Shown: positions 35,301 through 50,300 of the stretch, in pieces
Position numbering within the stretch: the stretch's first letter is position 1
How the letters are laid out: each line of letters opens with the position of its first letter
From: Bugulina stolonifera
Taxonomy: Eukaryota; Bryozoa; Gymnolaemata; Cheilostomatida; Bugulidae
Direction of reading: 5' to 3'
Length of the DNA stretch: 64,000 nt
NCBI GenBank assembly: GCA_935421135.1
Contig: OW285190.1
Location: 1,364,001-1,428,000 of the forward strand
The notes under the pieces: generated by a model
Seen by the model: the letters and a program-made list of their open reading frames with translations, nothing else
Database searches by the model: none
Told to the model about the DNA's origin: nothing
Translations under genes and position numbers: made by a program

Positions 35301-38300
35301 AATTATGTATAACAATCCACAGTTGTGGGGCTTTCCACATCAAGCACATGGCTATGCACTGTATATAAGTTTTATATAATAATTATGTATAACAATCCAC
35401 AATTATGGGGCTTTCCATACCAAGCACATGGCGATGCACTGTATATAAGTTTAATACAATAATTATCTACAACAATTCACAATTATGGGGCTTTCCGTAT
35501 CATGTACATGGCTATGCACTGTATATAAGTTAAATATAATAATTATGTACAACAATCCACAATTATGGGGCTTTCCATATCAAGCACATGGCTATGCACT
35601 GTATATAAGTTTAATACAATTATTATGTATAACAATCCACGGTTATGGGGCTTTTCATATCAAGCATATGGCTATGCACTGTATATAAAATTTATATAAT
35701 AATTATCTATAACAATGCACAATTATGGGGCTTTCCATATCATGCACATGGCTATGCACTGTATATAAGTTTAATATAATAATTATGTATAACAATTCAC
35801 AATTATGGGGCTTTCCGTATCATGTACATGGCTATGCACTGTATATAAGTTAAATATAATTATTATGTATAACAATTCACAATATTATGGGGCTTTCCAT
35901 ATCAAGCACATGGCTATGCATTGTATATAAGTTCAATATAATAATTATGTATAACAATCCACAATATTATGGGCTTTCCATCCCAAGCACATGGCGATGC
36001 ACTGTATATAAGTTTAATATAATAATTATGTATAACAATCCACAATTATGGGGCTTTCCACATCAAGCACATGGCTATGCACTGTATATAAGTTTAATAC
36101 AATTATTATGTATAACAATCCACAGTTATGGGCTTTCCATATCAAGCATATGGCTATGCACTGTATATAAATTTTATATAATAATTATGTATAACAATCC
36201 ACAGTTGTGGGGCTTTCCACATCAAGCACATGGCTATGCACTGTATATAAGTTTTATATAATAATTATGTATAACAATCCACAATTATGGGGCTTTCCAT
36301 ACCAAGCACATGGCGATGCACTGTATATAAGTTTAATACAATAATTATGTATAACAATCCACAATTATGGGGCTTTCCATATCAAGAACATGGCTATGCA
36401 CTGTATATAAGTTTAATACAATTATTATGTATAACAATCCACGGTTATGGGGCTTTTCATATCAAGCATATGGCTATGCACTGTATATAAAATTTATATA
36501 ATAGTTATCTATAACAATGCACAATTATGGGGCTTTCCATATCATGTACATGGCTATGCACTGTATATAAGTTAAATATAATTATTATGTATAACAATTC
36601 ACAATATTACGGGGCTTTCCATATCAAGCACATGGCTATGCATTGTATATAAGTTCAATATAATAATTATGTATAACAATCCACAATATTATGGGGCTTT
36701 CCATCCCAAGCACATGGCGATGCACTGTATATAAGTTTAATATAATAATTATGTATAACAATCCACAATTATGGGGCTTTCCATATCAAGCACATGGCTA
36801 TGCACTGTATATAAGTTTAATACAATTATTATGTATAACAATCCACAGTTATGGGGCTTTCCATATCAAGCATATGGCTATGCACTGTATATAAGTTTAA
36901 TACAATTATTATGTATAACAATCCACAGTTATGGGGCTTTCCATATCAAGCATATGGCTATGCACTGTATATAAATTTTATATAATAATTATGTATAACA
37001 ATCCACAGTTGTGGGGCTTTCCACATCAAGCACATGGCTATGCACTGTATATAAGTTTTGTATAATAATTATATATAACAATCCACAATTATGGGGCTTT
37101 CCATATCAAACACATGGCTATGCACTGTATACAAGTTTTATATAATAATTATGTATAACAATCCACAGTTATGGGGCTTTCCATATGATGCACATAGCTG
37201 TGCACTGTATATAAGTTTTATATATTGATTATGCGTAATACTCACGGTTATGGGGCCTTTCATATTATATAATGGTATCACCTATTAAAATCAAGTCAGA
37301 CGCAATGCTCAGCACAACGTAGCAAGCACTCACCAAATAATTTTGTCATGTTACTCTAGGAGACTAGTAATTATAAGTAGAAGTTAGTAGGTCTTGTGGA
37401 GCCCACTGCTGCACTTAATGTGAGTATAAATATTTAATTACATGTAGATATTATATGTATATATTACTGAGATCAACTTCTCCTACAGCAGCATGCAGCC
37501 TTTAAACGTGTACTCATGTTTAAAGGCTGTATACTGCTGTAGGAGAAGAACAATAATGATGATGTTATTTGTTGCAACACTTGAAGTCTTATTATACCTA
37601 ACTGTCCACAACCTAGTATATTATGCGATATATAAACGTGCTAAAGGAAAATCAGATGTTAAGGAAAGTAATAGTCTACTGTAGCAAACAATATCTGCTT
37701 TAGAATTCCAGGCCAACTTGAATGAAGCTGAAATTAGATGATTGAGCCTGCCTGGATCCGTTAACATGCCGCATGCTCTACGCAGATAGATGTAAGTTGC
37801 CAATACCGCATAAATTTACAAGTGTATATTGATGTTTTGCTTATGCATTTTCTGTGTGTTGGCAAACTTAAGATAAAACTATGATACAAATAATACATCC
37901 AGATGCTTTGTGCATGTAGATTATACAAATGTATTACTGATCAGAGAGTGGTTTGATTAATCTAGTAGATAAATGTATAAACTTGATTAATAATTATTAT
38001 GTTCAAACACACCGTTCAATTATCTATTAACTTTAAAATGTGGTAAAACAGACCAAAGGCAAATCAAATTCCAAACACTGTTTTATAAAAAGTGACCACC
38101 CTGCTATCTATTGGATTGTTTAGTTTACATTCCGTTTTACACCTTATACCTTATATATGTATTTACTGTTGATTTTTGTGGTAAGTTTTCTTCATAAACA
38201 CAGTTGTTTTCATTACGTTTTCAATTAGAACTGATGGTCGTTGCAGCTTGTATTGTTGGAGGGAGCAATTGGATCATTCTGTTTGGCTAAATATTACGAA

Positions 38301-41300
38301 CAAGGCTACTACAGAGCTGAAGTGGTAAATTTTCCTGGCAATCATGGTAAGATATGATCCATCATGAATTTGTTGTGTATATTGGTCATGATTGAAAAAA
38401 ATCAAACATTACTGTCATGAGCCAACCAATAAGAATTTATCTTGTTAGAATTTTGTTGAAATTTTGAATGGTTAAATGCTGATTCCAGGGAAAATGGTTT
38501 CCATATTGGTTTCCATCTGAATGCTACATGTATTAGGAAAATTTGGTACCTTGACAAAAGTTATATTCAACATAGCTTGTGTCAAAGTAGCTTGCAAGTA
38601 CCTTATTGGTGTTTGGATATCCAGATTTACTGTTATATTTTCAGAGATGGTCAAGTTGGGCTTTTAAAGGAACAGCGGTCTTGTACTTGGAGGTCGAGTC
38701 AAAGAACTACACGAGAAGTACTGGATAAGTAAAATATTACAATGCTACATGAGAGTGTGAGGGACAACTGGCAAGCAGACAAGGTGCAATGACCCTATTG
38801 AAAAGTTAATTACTGTCTACTTTTGACAGCCAGTCAATTTAGATAATTAGTTCTACATGTAGATCTCAATAACCAAACACCGATGCCAATTAGTGACTTG
38901 TGCTTCAAATCTCGATTTAACTAATTTGAATCTACTAAATAATGTTGTTGTAGTAAGGCTAAATTCTGAGCTTGATCTGTTCTGCATGACTGAAAAACAT
39001 CAAAAGACGAAATTTTATATAGTTTGAGCCAGTGCAACTTTCAAGTAAAATAATCCTTATTGGCAACTATTCCAATTTTTGCCCTTCAATTTTACGAACC
39101 GTCTGCAATAGGATTACTATCATTTGTTTGTCTCTCTAAGCATTGTTTGAGCTTTTCCAGAACCCGGCACAATAAAACAGAATTCCAAGGGCAAATACCT
39201 GATGCATGTATGTTATTATACATAGAGATAAGATATTTGTATTTGCATTAGTTTTCTCTATAGTCTTAAGTGTAGTTTGTGAGATGCCACGCATTTACGC
39301 TGTATATTACTACTTTCATAAACTTGTATTTTAAAGAGTTTATAACTTCTTTTTTATTTTGGTATAAACTTGTTCTAAGTGCATTGAACTACTACATGTA
39401 TATTTTCCCACTGCTTACAAAAGTTTTATTATTTTAAAATAGCATGAAGATCAGACGAATGGAGTTCCATTCCTGAAGGCTGATGATGATGAAGTTGCCC
39501 ATATTTGGAAATATTCTTGGAAGCAGATTTTTTACCAAGTAAGTGAAAGGTGATGTTTATAATAGGTGCATAGGAGTATAATATATACCGATATTATTAT
39601 GATTAACTAGTTAGAATCTAGATATACATTGTGTCTAGTTAATCATAATAATATTGGTGTATATTATGCACCTATTATTTGATGGAAACCCTGTGACTCT
39701 AGCCCCAAATCTGTCCTCCGTTTCTTAAATTTTATGAAACTTTTCCTATTTCTTATAAAAATAACTACTGCTTCATTCATTTCTGTCTTCAGCCATTCTA
39801 TGGCCTCTCCTTCTGCCTCTGTGCCTTCTTTTATTATATTGAAATGCTTTTTCCCAGTCTACTCCTGTTTGTTCTTCCTGGCTTTGCCAATTCAAGCATA
39901 TTCTCTCATAAATAGTGATTCTCTTTCCTCACACATGATCCGACCTAGTATCGCCTCTCATATTCACTTTTCATGACATATTTTAAATGTGAGCCAGTCC
40001 TCTTATTCTTTCATTTCAGGTTTTTTTCTAATCGTGTTACTTTCAGTGCGTCCTCATTTCTGTTGTTTCCAACTCCTCTACTTGCCTCATGGTGGTTGCT
40101 AGTGTTCTAACCCATACATCATAGATGGTCTCACAGCAACTTGGTAAATCTTTCCCTTGAGTTTCGATGCTATTCTTCTTTCTCACAATACTCCTGAAAC
40201 TTTCTTCCATGATTTCCACTAGGCTGACTCTTTGTTTTTATTCTTCTATTAAAGTTTTCATCACTTTGTTTTAGACAACCCAGGTATTTGACATTTTCTA
40301 CTTTAGGCAACTCCACTCCTTCCAGCAACATTTTTTCTGGGTCTCTTTTGTCTTTGAAGCACATACTGGCCTGATTCTGTATATATACTCATACCTTTCT
40401 TTAGTTATCCTCTTCAATTCCCAGTGTCACTAAGTACATCTTCTCCGGTTTTCTCACACAGCCCTACTTCATAAGCGAACAACATTGTTCACAGTGCTTC
40501 TTTGATCGGTTGTTCAGTAAGGGTACTCATGCGAATGAAAAGAGAATCAATGCTGATCCATGATGTACATTGTAAACCTACTCCCAAAAAGAAAGAAACC
40601 ATTTTTCCTATAACTTTTCTAATTGCTGTAACACTGTTCTTACACATATACTGCTCTTCTCTCACATGAGGCTGCTGCATCTTAGTCGATCTTGTGCAAT
40701 GACGTAATCTACATTACATTTGTATTTCTTGCAAACCAAGGTTCCGCCGACCATTCCCTGGCATGAAGCCAAGCTACTGGTCGTTGACAATAACACTTTG
40801 CACCATCCTTTCATCAAGCACCCTTTCTCATATTCTTCTTGTGTGACTAGATAGCTTGATACCCAGATAGTTTTCACACTCTGGTTTCCCTCTTCGCTCT
40901 TATTAATTAAGACCAACACACTTTGTTGCCACTTTTCTAGCATGGTCTCACTTCTTAAGATTTTATTAGAAAGCTCCGTCAAAAGCTGCTCTCCTTCCAG
41001 GACCAACCAGGCCCGGTAGGATGTGTTCAGGTCCTACCTTTTTTCAAGATTGCAGTTTACTCAGTAAATAATTCTCTTGCTCATATTCTTCTTTCTTTTG
41101 GCTTTTCCTATTCAGGGTCACCACAACAGATGATTCCCCCCATTTAATTCTGTTATTAGCCTCGTTTTCCGTAACACCTGTTGTTTCCTAATCTTCCATG
41201 TCGAGCAATCTTCTCTTATGTCTTTTCTTCTCTTTCTTCTTACTCCTGGTAGTTCCATGTCCAATACTCCCCCCTTCACAGATAATTTCCATCTCTCCGT

Positions 41301-44300
41301 AGCAAATCTTCATATTATAATCTCAATTTCCTCTCTCTGGCTTTGCTTCCCAGTCGTACTACATTCTGTACCTTTGCTATACCCCGAATGGACTCATTCC
41401 TAATCCTATTAACTTCTGTCACCCCAATACAAACCTAAGCATGCGTAATCCCGACGTCTGGATCTCAGCCTCCTGCCTCTTGGTCAGAGTCGCAGTCTCC
41501 ATATCGTATATGATTGTTAGTCAAACTGCTGTGTTATAGGTTCTCTTCGGGTTCCCTTTACCATTGCTGACTGCTTTTTATCGCATAATATGCCTGATAC
41601 TTTCTTCCATCAACACCAGCCAACTTTTATTCTCTTTTATTACCTCTCCACATTCCTCATTCTCTTGTACTGTTCAAGACTCATGATATCTAAACTCTCA
41701 CTTTTCTCAACTCACCCCCCTGTATTCTTATTGTGCCTCCACCTAAATCTCCATTGAAACACGAATTCTGTTTTGGCTCTGCTTACTCATTCCCCTCCTC
41801 CCCAGTGTAAAGACCATGTTCCGGGGGCTCCTCTCTTACCTCATTGGCTAGCCTATTCATCGATATTGCAAATAAGCATGGACTTAGCGTCAAGCCTTGG
41901 TCTAGACCCACTTTCATGTTGAAGCATTCCGTCATACCCACTGCACTCCTTACCGATGCCATACCTCCCTTGTGCATATCCCGTATCACTATCACTATGC
42001 ATCTCCAGCACACCAGATGATCGTAAACAGCGCCACATCTATTCACCTGGTACTCCGTCGTATGACTTTTCTAAACCCACAAAACATGGAGTTCACTTTG
42101 TCTTTCTCTGTACTTCTCCATTACGATCCTTCAAACAAATATAGCATCTATTGTACTTCTTCCTTGCGTGAAGCCATACTGAGGTTAGGTAATCTCCACT
42201 AGTTCTCTCAACCTACTCTCCACAACCTTCTCTCACAATTTCATAGTGTGGCTCAACAACTTAAATACCTCTGCAATCCCCACAGCTCTGTACACACCTC
42301 CTTTGTTTTAAAAAAATTGAGACTAGCACTTTTCTCCACTCTTCTCCACTCTTTTCCACTCTTCTCCACTCTTCTCCACTCTACTACTCTTGCTCATAAA
42401 CATCAAGTAGTCATATTAAAGGGATTTCCTGTGATTTGGTAGTTGTGTTGGTGCTTTTAAAAAATTTCGCTCTGTGATCTGTGTGCTTATCATTTATTGC
42501 AATAAAACACACATCCTTGCGGCTGCATCTGTGTATTTTGTAACTGAGTGTCATTGAACAGCTACAACCATTCGTACACTACTCATACCCGATATACATG
42601 TACATGTGTCATGAATTTCAGTTACAGAACGCCTATGGACGCAGGAAAAGCGCAAAGCTCTATTGAAGCTATGGACACCATGTCAGAAAATAAGGGAAAG
42701 AAGAAATTAGATAAATTAAACAAACGTGATTGGAAGAAGCGAAAGACGTAACATAATGGCCTATCGGACAATTCTTTCCGAAGAAGCGCATGTAAGTTTA
42801 TCAATGTGTTGTGTGTGAAAAGGGTCAATTTTATGCTTGCAAAAAACTAGAATGTGTTGATTGTGGTGACTAGTACTGTGAAGAGTATAGATTAAGAACC
42901 TATAAAGTATGGGGGAATAACAATTTTTCATCTATTCTTCTGTTGAAACTAAGCTTATCGTAGAATCTACAGTGCACCTTATAATTTTCCGTTACATTGA
43001 GATGTGCTGTTGCTGGCTCAAGCAATTTAATCATCATACTTTGATTATATTGCACCTAAATGTACATTTGGATCAGTAATATCTATCTAGCTACAATGTA
43101 CCTATGCATCTAGACAATTTATTTGTGTACATGTATGTGTACATGCACATGTACAGTGTGGTTCCTCATAACTTCTGATTATTTTAGGCTGAATGGAAAC
43201 TGGTGGATGCTGTAACTGACCTCATGACTGGATTATATTGTTAAGTGAATTATTTTTTATTCTATTTGTGAATGCAGTTATATGGTTCAAGTAATACTGT
43301 AATAGTGTATTTCATTTCTAATTAATTTTGCTGTCTCTATAACTTCTTTTTTATTTTTTGCACATAGATTGTGTGGTCCTTCAAAACAAAGTAGTTCAAA
43401 CAATAGTTTTGTGCTAGATATTACAATTGTTTAAACGTGTTTGACTCAAAATATAACAGGTTATAATAAAATCAATTTGTGGTGTTTTATTACAATGATG
43501 GGGGATACATGTACATAAAAAAATACAGTTTATCTAGCAAATTACAACAAAGAAATTGTATAACAAAGTATCACTAAACTAGGCACACCTTATTCAAAAT
43601 AAAATATCTTGGAAGATAAATTTAAGGATCATGTTGTAAAGTAGCTTTCTTTGACATGCTCATATCACACTCATAAAAAACACAATACTTTGGTTATAAG
43701 GAGAATAAAAACAAATATAGCTATTACACAATTCTCTGCTATAGTAGCTAGGTTGTGCACATCAAAAAGGATACTGGAAAAAAATGTTTATCCATTGTAC
43801 CTGTACATGTGTTAAACTAATTGGGAAGAGTATCCAACCAAATTTCCACTACCAAGTAAGGGCATCTCAATTTGGCCTTGGTTGATTCTTTCTTGCGTTT
43901 CTAAGCGAGATAATTATAATTGATAATCTGAGGCCATAATATGGCAAGCCAATCTGAATGAAAGTGAAATAATTTACATTAGGTGTCTTCGCGACGGTGG
44001 GTCGATGGGGTCGCAAAAAAGCAAGGAGATGAGCCATGATTGTCAATTTAACTCATTCCACATAATCCTCGAAAATTGAGCGTTTCAATAAAAAATATAA
44101 ATTACTTTATAAGGAACCCAATTATTGCATGATGTAATTGGTGGCAAAAGTACATTATATTAAAATTTCAAGTTGTCTGCTCTTTGAAGTTTCTTTTTGT
44201 GTAAAGATTTCACAAGTAATGGGGCTTATTATATATAATATATATAATATATAATGAACCCACAGGTTAGGAATATACGATACCACTTAACTCAGGAATT

Positions 44301-47300
44301 CATAAAAGCCCCATAATCAAGTAGTTGTATGTATATATATATATATACTCAATCTGCATACAGTGTACTGTTTCGGTGTTTAACACCTCATCAGTGCAGC
44401 TCAGAGATATGCCTGGGAGAACACCTTAGCAATACTGTATATTTACAGCAAAGCATATTTAAAAGGTGTGAAATCCACTGAACCAAAGTTCTCAAGCTGC
44501 CAGAGACAGCGAGAATTGCATGTAGCTAACTGTATACACATGTAGCTAACTGTATATACATGTAGTTAACTGTATATACATGTAGCTAACTGTATATACA
44601 TGTAGTTAACTGTATATACATGTAGTAAACTGTATATACATATAGCTAACTGTATATACATGTAGTAAACTGTATATACATATAGCTAACTGTATATACA
44701 TGTAGTTAACTGTATATACATGTAGCTAACTGTATATACATGTACATGTAGTAAACTGTATACACATGTAGTAAACTGTATATACACTTGTACATGTACA
44801 TGTAGTAAACTGTATATACATATAGCTAACTGTATATACATATAGCTAACTGTATATACGTATAGCTAACTGTATGTACATGTAGCTAACTGTATACACA
44901 TGTAGTTAACTGTATATACATGTAGTTAACTGTATATACATATAGCTAACTGTATATACATGTACATCCAAGTGTATGTTGTACGTAGTTAGCTGGCATC
45001 CTATAATACATACATATACTGTATATTATATTCCATTCTAGAGAGATACAGGATTTATATAAAGCCAGTGATAGTAGCGGTAGCAGGTCAAAAGACGGTG
45101 ACTCACACTGCCAATGTCAGCATATAGGTCATCCAATCATGAAGAGGGCCGACTGGGCGGAGTTTGGAAGTTACATATCTACATACAGTAACTATTGCTA
45201 TAAAGGTGAGTTGTGTCCTCGTGTCTATATTATCCAAGTATCTATAGTATAGTGTAGCGTAGCGTTGCGTTGTGTTGTGTAGTGTAGTACAGTATAAGGT
45301 GTTTTCACGACCTCTTGGACGGACCCGGGTCGCAAATAAAAATCTCAAGATGGCCGTCCGACCTCAGCCACAAGGGCTATTGGACTGAGATTTTGCTTGG
45401 CCGGACGAAACCATCCCGAGCTCATCGGCACACCTGAATTCTTCGTGCAAAAACGGATTTTACTTCTGGCCCAGGCCGGTGTGTTCGTGACTCTGTGACG
45501 AATGTGTACCAGAAAATATTTTCGCAAATAGGCCTGGGTCTAAAATTTTGGTCACGAAGACACCTATAGTACATCACATCTGCTACACATAGTATGTTAT
45601 GTTGTGATAATATTGTTAGTAGCATCTGGTTGCTATGGTAACACCAACTACTATATCACACACTGTACTATGTGTATAATGTATGCGACAGATATAAGCA
45701 AAGAGTCGAACAAGACCCTCAGAGTGAATGAGAATGAGCATGGCATACCTCGGCTGTTTGACAATGATCTCCAAACAACTTGGGTATCTATGGCAGGTCT
45801 TAACACAACTAACATATCATTTTCCTTCCCTCACAAGGTCAAGGTGAGGTTACACATCATCATAATGTACAACATATATTATATATGTACATGTACTTGT
45901 ATAACTGTTACAGAGTACTCTATCTGCATGCAGACTGTAGTTTACATTGTTCCACCTCATGTATACTCTACATTCTACACTCTACATTCGACACTCTACA
46001 TTCAACACTCTACGCTCTACATTTTGCATGGCTGTCTGTTATTATCCATACAGGTGAAAGGGCTGACCCTAGCCTTGTCTACTTTACCTCAAGCCCTCAT
46101 GGTTTGGAACTCCTCTGGTAGCTATCTTATTGGTGAGATTAGACTGAGCTGTGATCTAGAGGCTATCAACTGCGTGACTTGGAGTACCTTAACCTCATCA
46201 GTACTTCCTCCTGGCCAGTTAGCACTGTGAGTAGTAATGGGTAGATACTGTTGTATTATTATATATTAAGAGTTATCCTCCCACACTGTATTATTATAAT
46301 TAAAAGTTCTCCTTCCACACTGCATTATTATAATTAGGAGTTTACCTCCCACACATGTGGTATTGTTGTTTATGGACATTGTATTGCACATGGCTTGTGC
46401 TTTGCTGAATAATAGTTTAGACTGACTTTCCATAATCTGCCCACGATAATATAACAGATACAGAGGAAGTGGGTAAAGACATAGACACAGGAGGTGGGTA
46501 AATACATAGACATAGGAGGTGGGTAAATACATAGACACAGGAGGTGGGTAAATACATAGACATAGGAGGTGGGTAAATACATAGACATAGGAGGTGGGTA
46601 AATACATAGACATAGGTGGTGGGTAAATACATACACGTAGGAGGTGGGTAAATACATAGACATATGAGGTGGGTAAATACATAGACATAGGAGGTGGGTA
46701 AGTACATAGACATAGGAGGTGGGTAAGTACATAGACATAGGAGGTGTTTATATCTCGAAATTAGAATCTCTGAAATACTAGTTATAGTAAGTAGTTGTCT
46801 TTCTCTCTCGTCTACCTTCAATGGTTTAGATTCAGACCGTGGAATAGCTGACTACTGATTGGCTAATGTTATAGTTGAGCTCGTTATGTAGTTTATGGGG
46901 ATAGATTGCTGTCACTATCAATGAAACATAGGCTAGTCCTCAGCATGTCTGCGCACTACCGGTATGCCTGTGCACTACCTGCATGCTTGTGCACCACCGG
47001 CAAAGAATGATGGACAGCATGCGGCCGTGATCGGCAGCATTTATCAAAAACAAGGGTGGACACACAAAATATTAGACAAATAGAGAATATTATGACTTAG
47101 ATCTTTAGTATTGCTCAATTGGAAAAGTTGATTAATTAAACACAATGTGTAGTAAAGTAGAGAGCAGCCGTGGCTTAGGGGTTAGAATGCTGAGCTTTCA
47201 TGCTGAAGGTTCCAGGTTTAAATCCCGGTCACGGTGGTGTTAGGAAGATCATCCAGCCACAATTGCTCCTGTGCCCCATATTAAAGTCCTTGGGGTCATG

Positions 47301-50300
47301 CAAGCTAGCATGGCAAAGCAACTCCTCTACCCCTGCCAAAAAAAGGCCATGTTACCTGGGCCTTTCTCACAGGGAGTTGGCCAGCACTGGCACCTGGCAG
47401 TGAGAGCTGCTAGGAGCTGGTCACGCCGAGGAGTTTAAGTTGGTGAGTTTTTTTTGTAGTAAAGTAGGGTTGCTGATTTGGCCATTTTACGTGTGTGGTC
47501 CTAAACTTTTGGTAATGCCTGTACATACATTGTATATGGTGCACAGTGTATCTTGTACACTGTATACCATATGTACATGTACATACATTGTATGTGCACG
47601 TAACAATGGGGATACACTTAACGTATGATTGTAGGCCATCCGTGCCTATGTTAAACTGGCTCTTCCACGCACCTCTAGATACGGAGGGGATAACTCTACA
47701 GATGGAAGGATACCAGAGCTCAGACAATGACATCTACGTAGTGCATGAACTTTCAGTTATAGCTACGTGAGTATTTTACTATTTGATGACAAAGTGATAT
47801 GTTCATGTGGCTTAATACTATATTATTATGTAATAAATAACAGGATAGTGTAAAGTACATGTTTCTGCTGCACTACTTGTATCTCAACGTATTGACCTAT
47901 ATGTACAGGTAGTACACACATACTCGTACATACAATGATATTTTTTGCATTTGTAGGTGTTCATGCTCAACAAACTCGAGTTGTACAGTCAACCACCAAG
48001 CCGACCCCACTGCAGCTTTATCAAACCATAAATGTGTGTGTTCAGAGAAACTTACTGGTGTTCACTGTAACAAATGTGCAGCCGGCTTCTACACTTCACA
48101 AACAGATGGCATTGCACTACTATCAGGTGGGTACCAGAGTGTTATAGGAACACATGCTATCAGGTAGGTATCGCAGTGTTATAAGAATACCTGCTATCAG
48201 GTGGGTGCCATAGTGTTATTGGAAAACATGCTATCAGATGGGTGTATCAGTGTTACTATACTTATTATACACTGTACATACATGTACTTACATGTACTTA
48301 CACTGTACATACATGTACTTACATGTACTTACGCTGTACGTACATGTATGTACAGTGTAAGTACATGTAAGTACATGTAAGTACATGTACGTACATGTAC
48401 GTACATGTACTTACACTGTACTTACATGTACTTACAATGTACTTGCATGTACCTACAATGTACTTACACTGTACATACATGTACTTGCATGTACATGTAC
48501 TTACCATCACATGGTTTTCCCAGACTCCTGCTTGGCCTGTGGATGTGACTTAAGGGGTACTTGCCTCCTCTCTAATGGTCAATGTAACCAGAGCACAGAA
48601 GGTACATGTAACGCTCACTCTCTATGTCTATGCAGATTTGGGAATACCACCAAAGTAGACGACTCCAATCATAAATGTGTAAGTTTCATTATTGTACATA
48701 GTATATTATTGCACATGTGCATGTAGCTTGTGTATAATAAGCTAGACATAGCGAACACACGCGTATAGTGTACATACTACATTACACACTACATTACATA
48801 CTACATTACATACTACATTACATACTACATTACATACTACATTACATACTACATTACATACTACATTACACACTACATTACATACTACATTACATACTAC
48901 ATTACATACTACATTACATACTACATTACATACTACATTACATACTACATTACATATTACATTACATACTACATTACATACTATATTACATACTACATTA
49001 CATACTACATTACATACTACATTACATACTACATTACATACTACATTACATACTACATTACATACTACATTACATACTACATTACATACTACATTACATA
49101 CTACATTACATACTACATTACATACTACATTACATACTACATTACATACTACATTACATACTACATTACATACTACATTACATACTACATTACACACTAC
49201 ATTACACACTACACTACACACTACATTACACACTACATTACATACTACATTGCATACTACATTGCATACTACATTGCATACTACATTACATACTACATTA
49301 CATACTACATTACATACTACATTGCATACTACATTGCATACTACATTACATACTACATTACATACTACATTACATACTACATTACATACTACATTACATA
49401 CTACATTACATACTACATTACATACTACATTACATACTACATTGCATACTACATTGCATACTACATTGCATACTACATTGCATACTACATTGCATACTAC
49501 ATTGCATACTACATTGCATACTACATTACATACTACATTACATACTACATTACATACTACATTACATACTACATTACATACTACATTACATACTACATTA
49601 CATACTACATTACATACTACATTACATACTACATTGCATACTACATTGCATACTACATTGCATACTACATTGCATACTACATTGCATACTACATTGCATA
49701 CTACATTACATACTACATTACATACTACATTACATACTACATTACATACTACATTACATACTACATTACATACTACATTGCATACTACATTGCATACTAC
49801 ATTGCATACTACATTGCATACTACATTGCATACTACATTGCATACTACATTACATACTACATTACATACTACATTACATACTACATTACATACTACATTA
49901 CATACTACATTACATACTACATTACATACTACATTACACACTACATTACACACTACATTACACACTACATTACACACTACATTACACACTACATTACATA
50001 CTACATTACATACTACATTACATACTACATTACACACTACAATACACATTACATTACATACTACATTACATACTACATTACATACTACATTACATACTAC
50101 ATTACATACTAAATTACATACTACATTACATACTACATTACATACTACATTACATACTACATTACATACTACATTACATACTACATTACATACTACATTA
50201 CATACTACATTACATACTACATTACACACTACATTACACACTACATTACATACTACATTGCATACTACATTGCATACTACATTACATACTACATTGCATA

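Larger units (their letters stand above)
37271..39689. other. Unique part of intron 5
   Basis: No recognised genes. Two hairpin-forming sequences (37477-37548 and about 39557-39680) are listed separately. Confidence 0.5.

Noticed and set aside
30665..36974. Many 67-codon frames with the same MGLSI start
   Set aside because: Each is one phase of the 80-bp satellite. They recur at monomer spacing and end where the frame meets a repeat stop.
47162..47236. tRNA gene
   Set aside because: A- and B-box-like parts exist, but the stems are imperfect and a SINE body conserved with the copy at 62525 follows.
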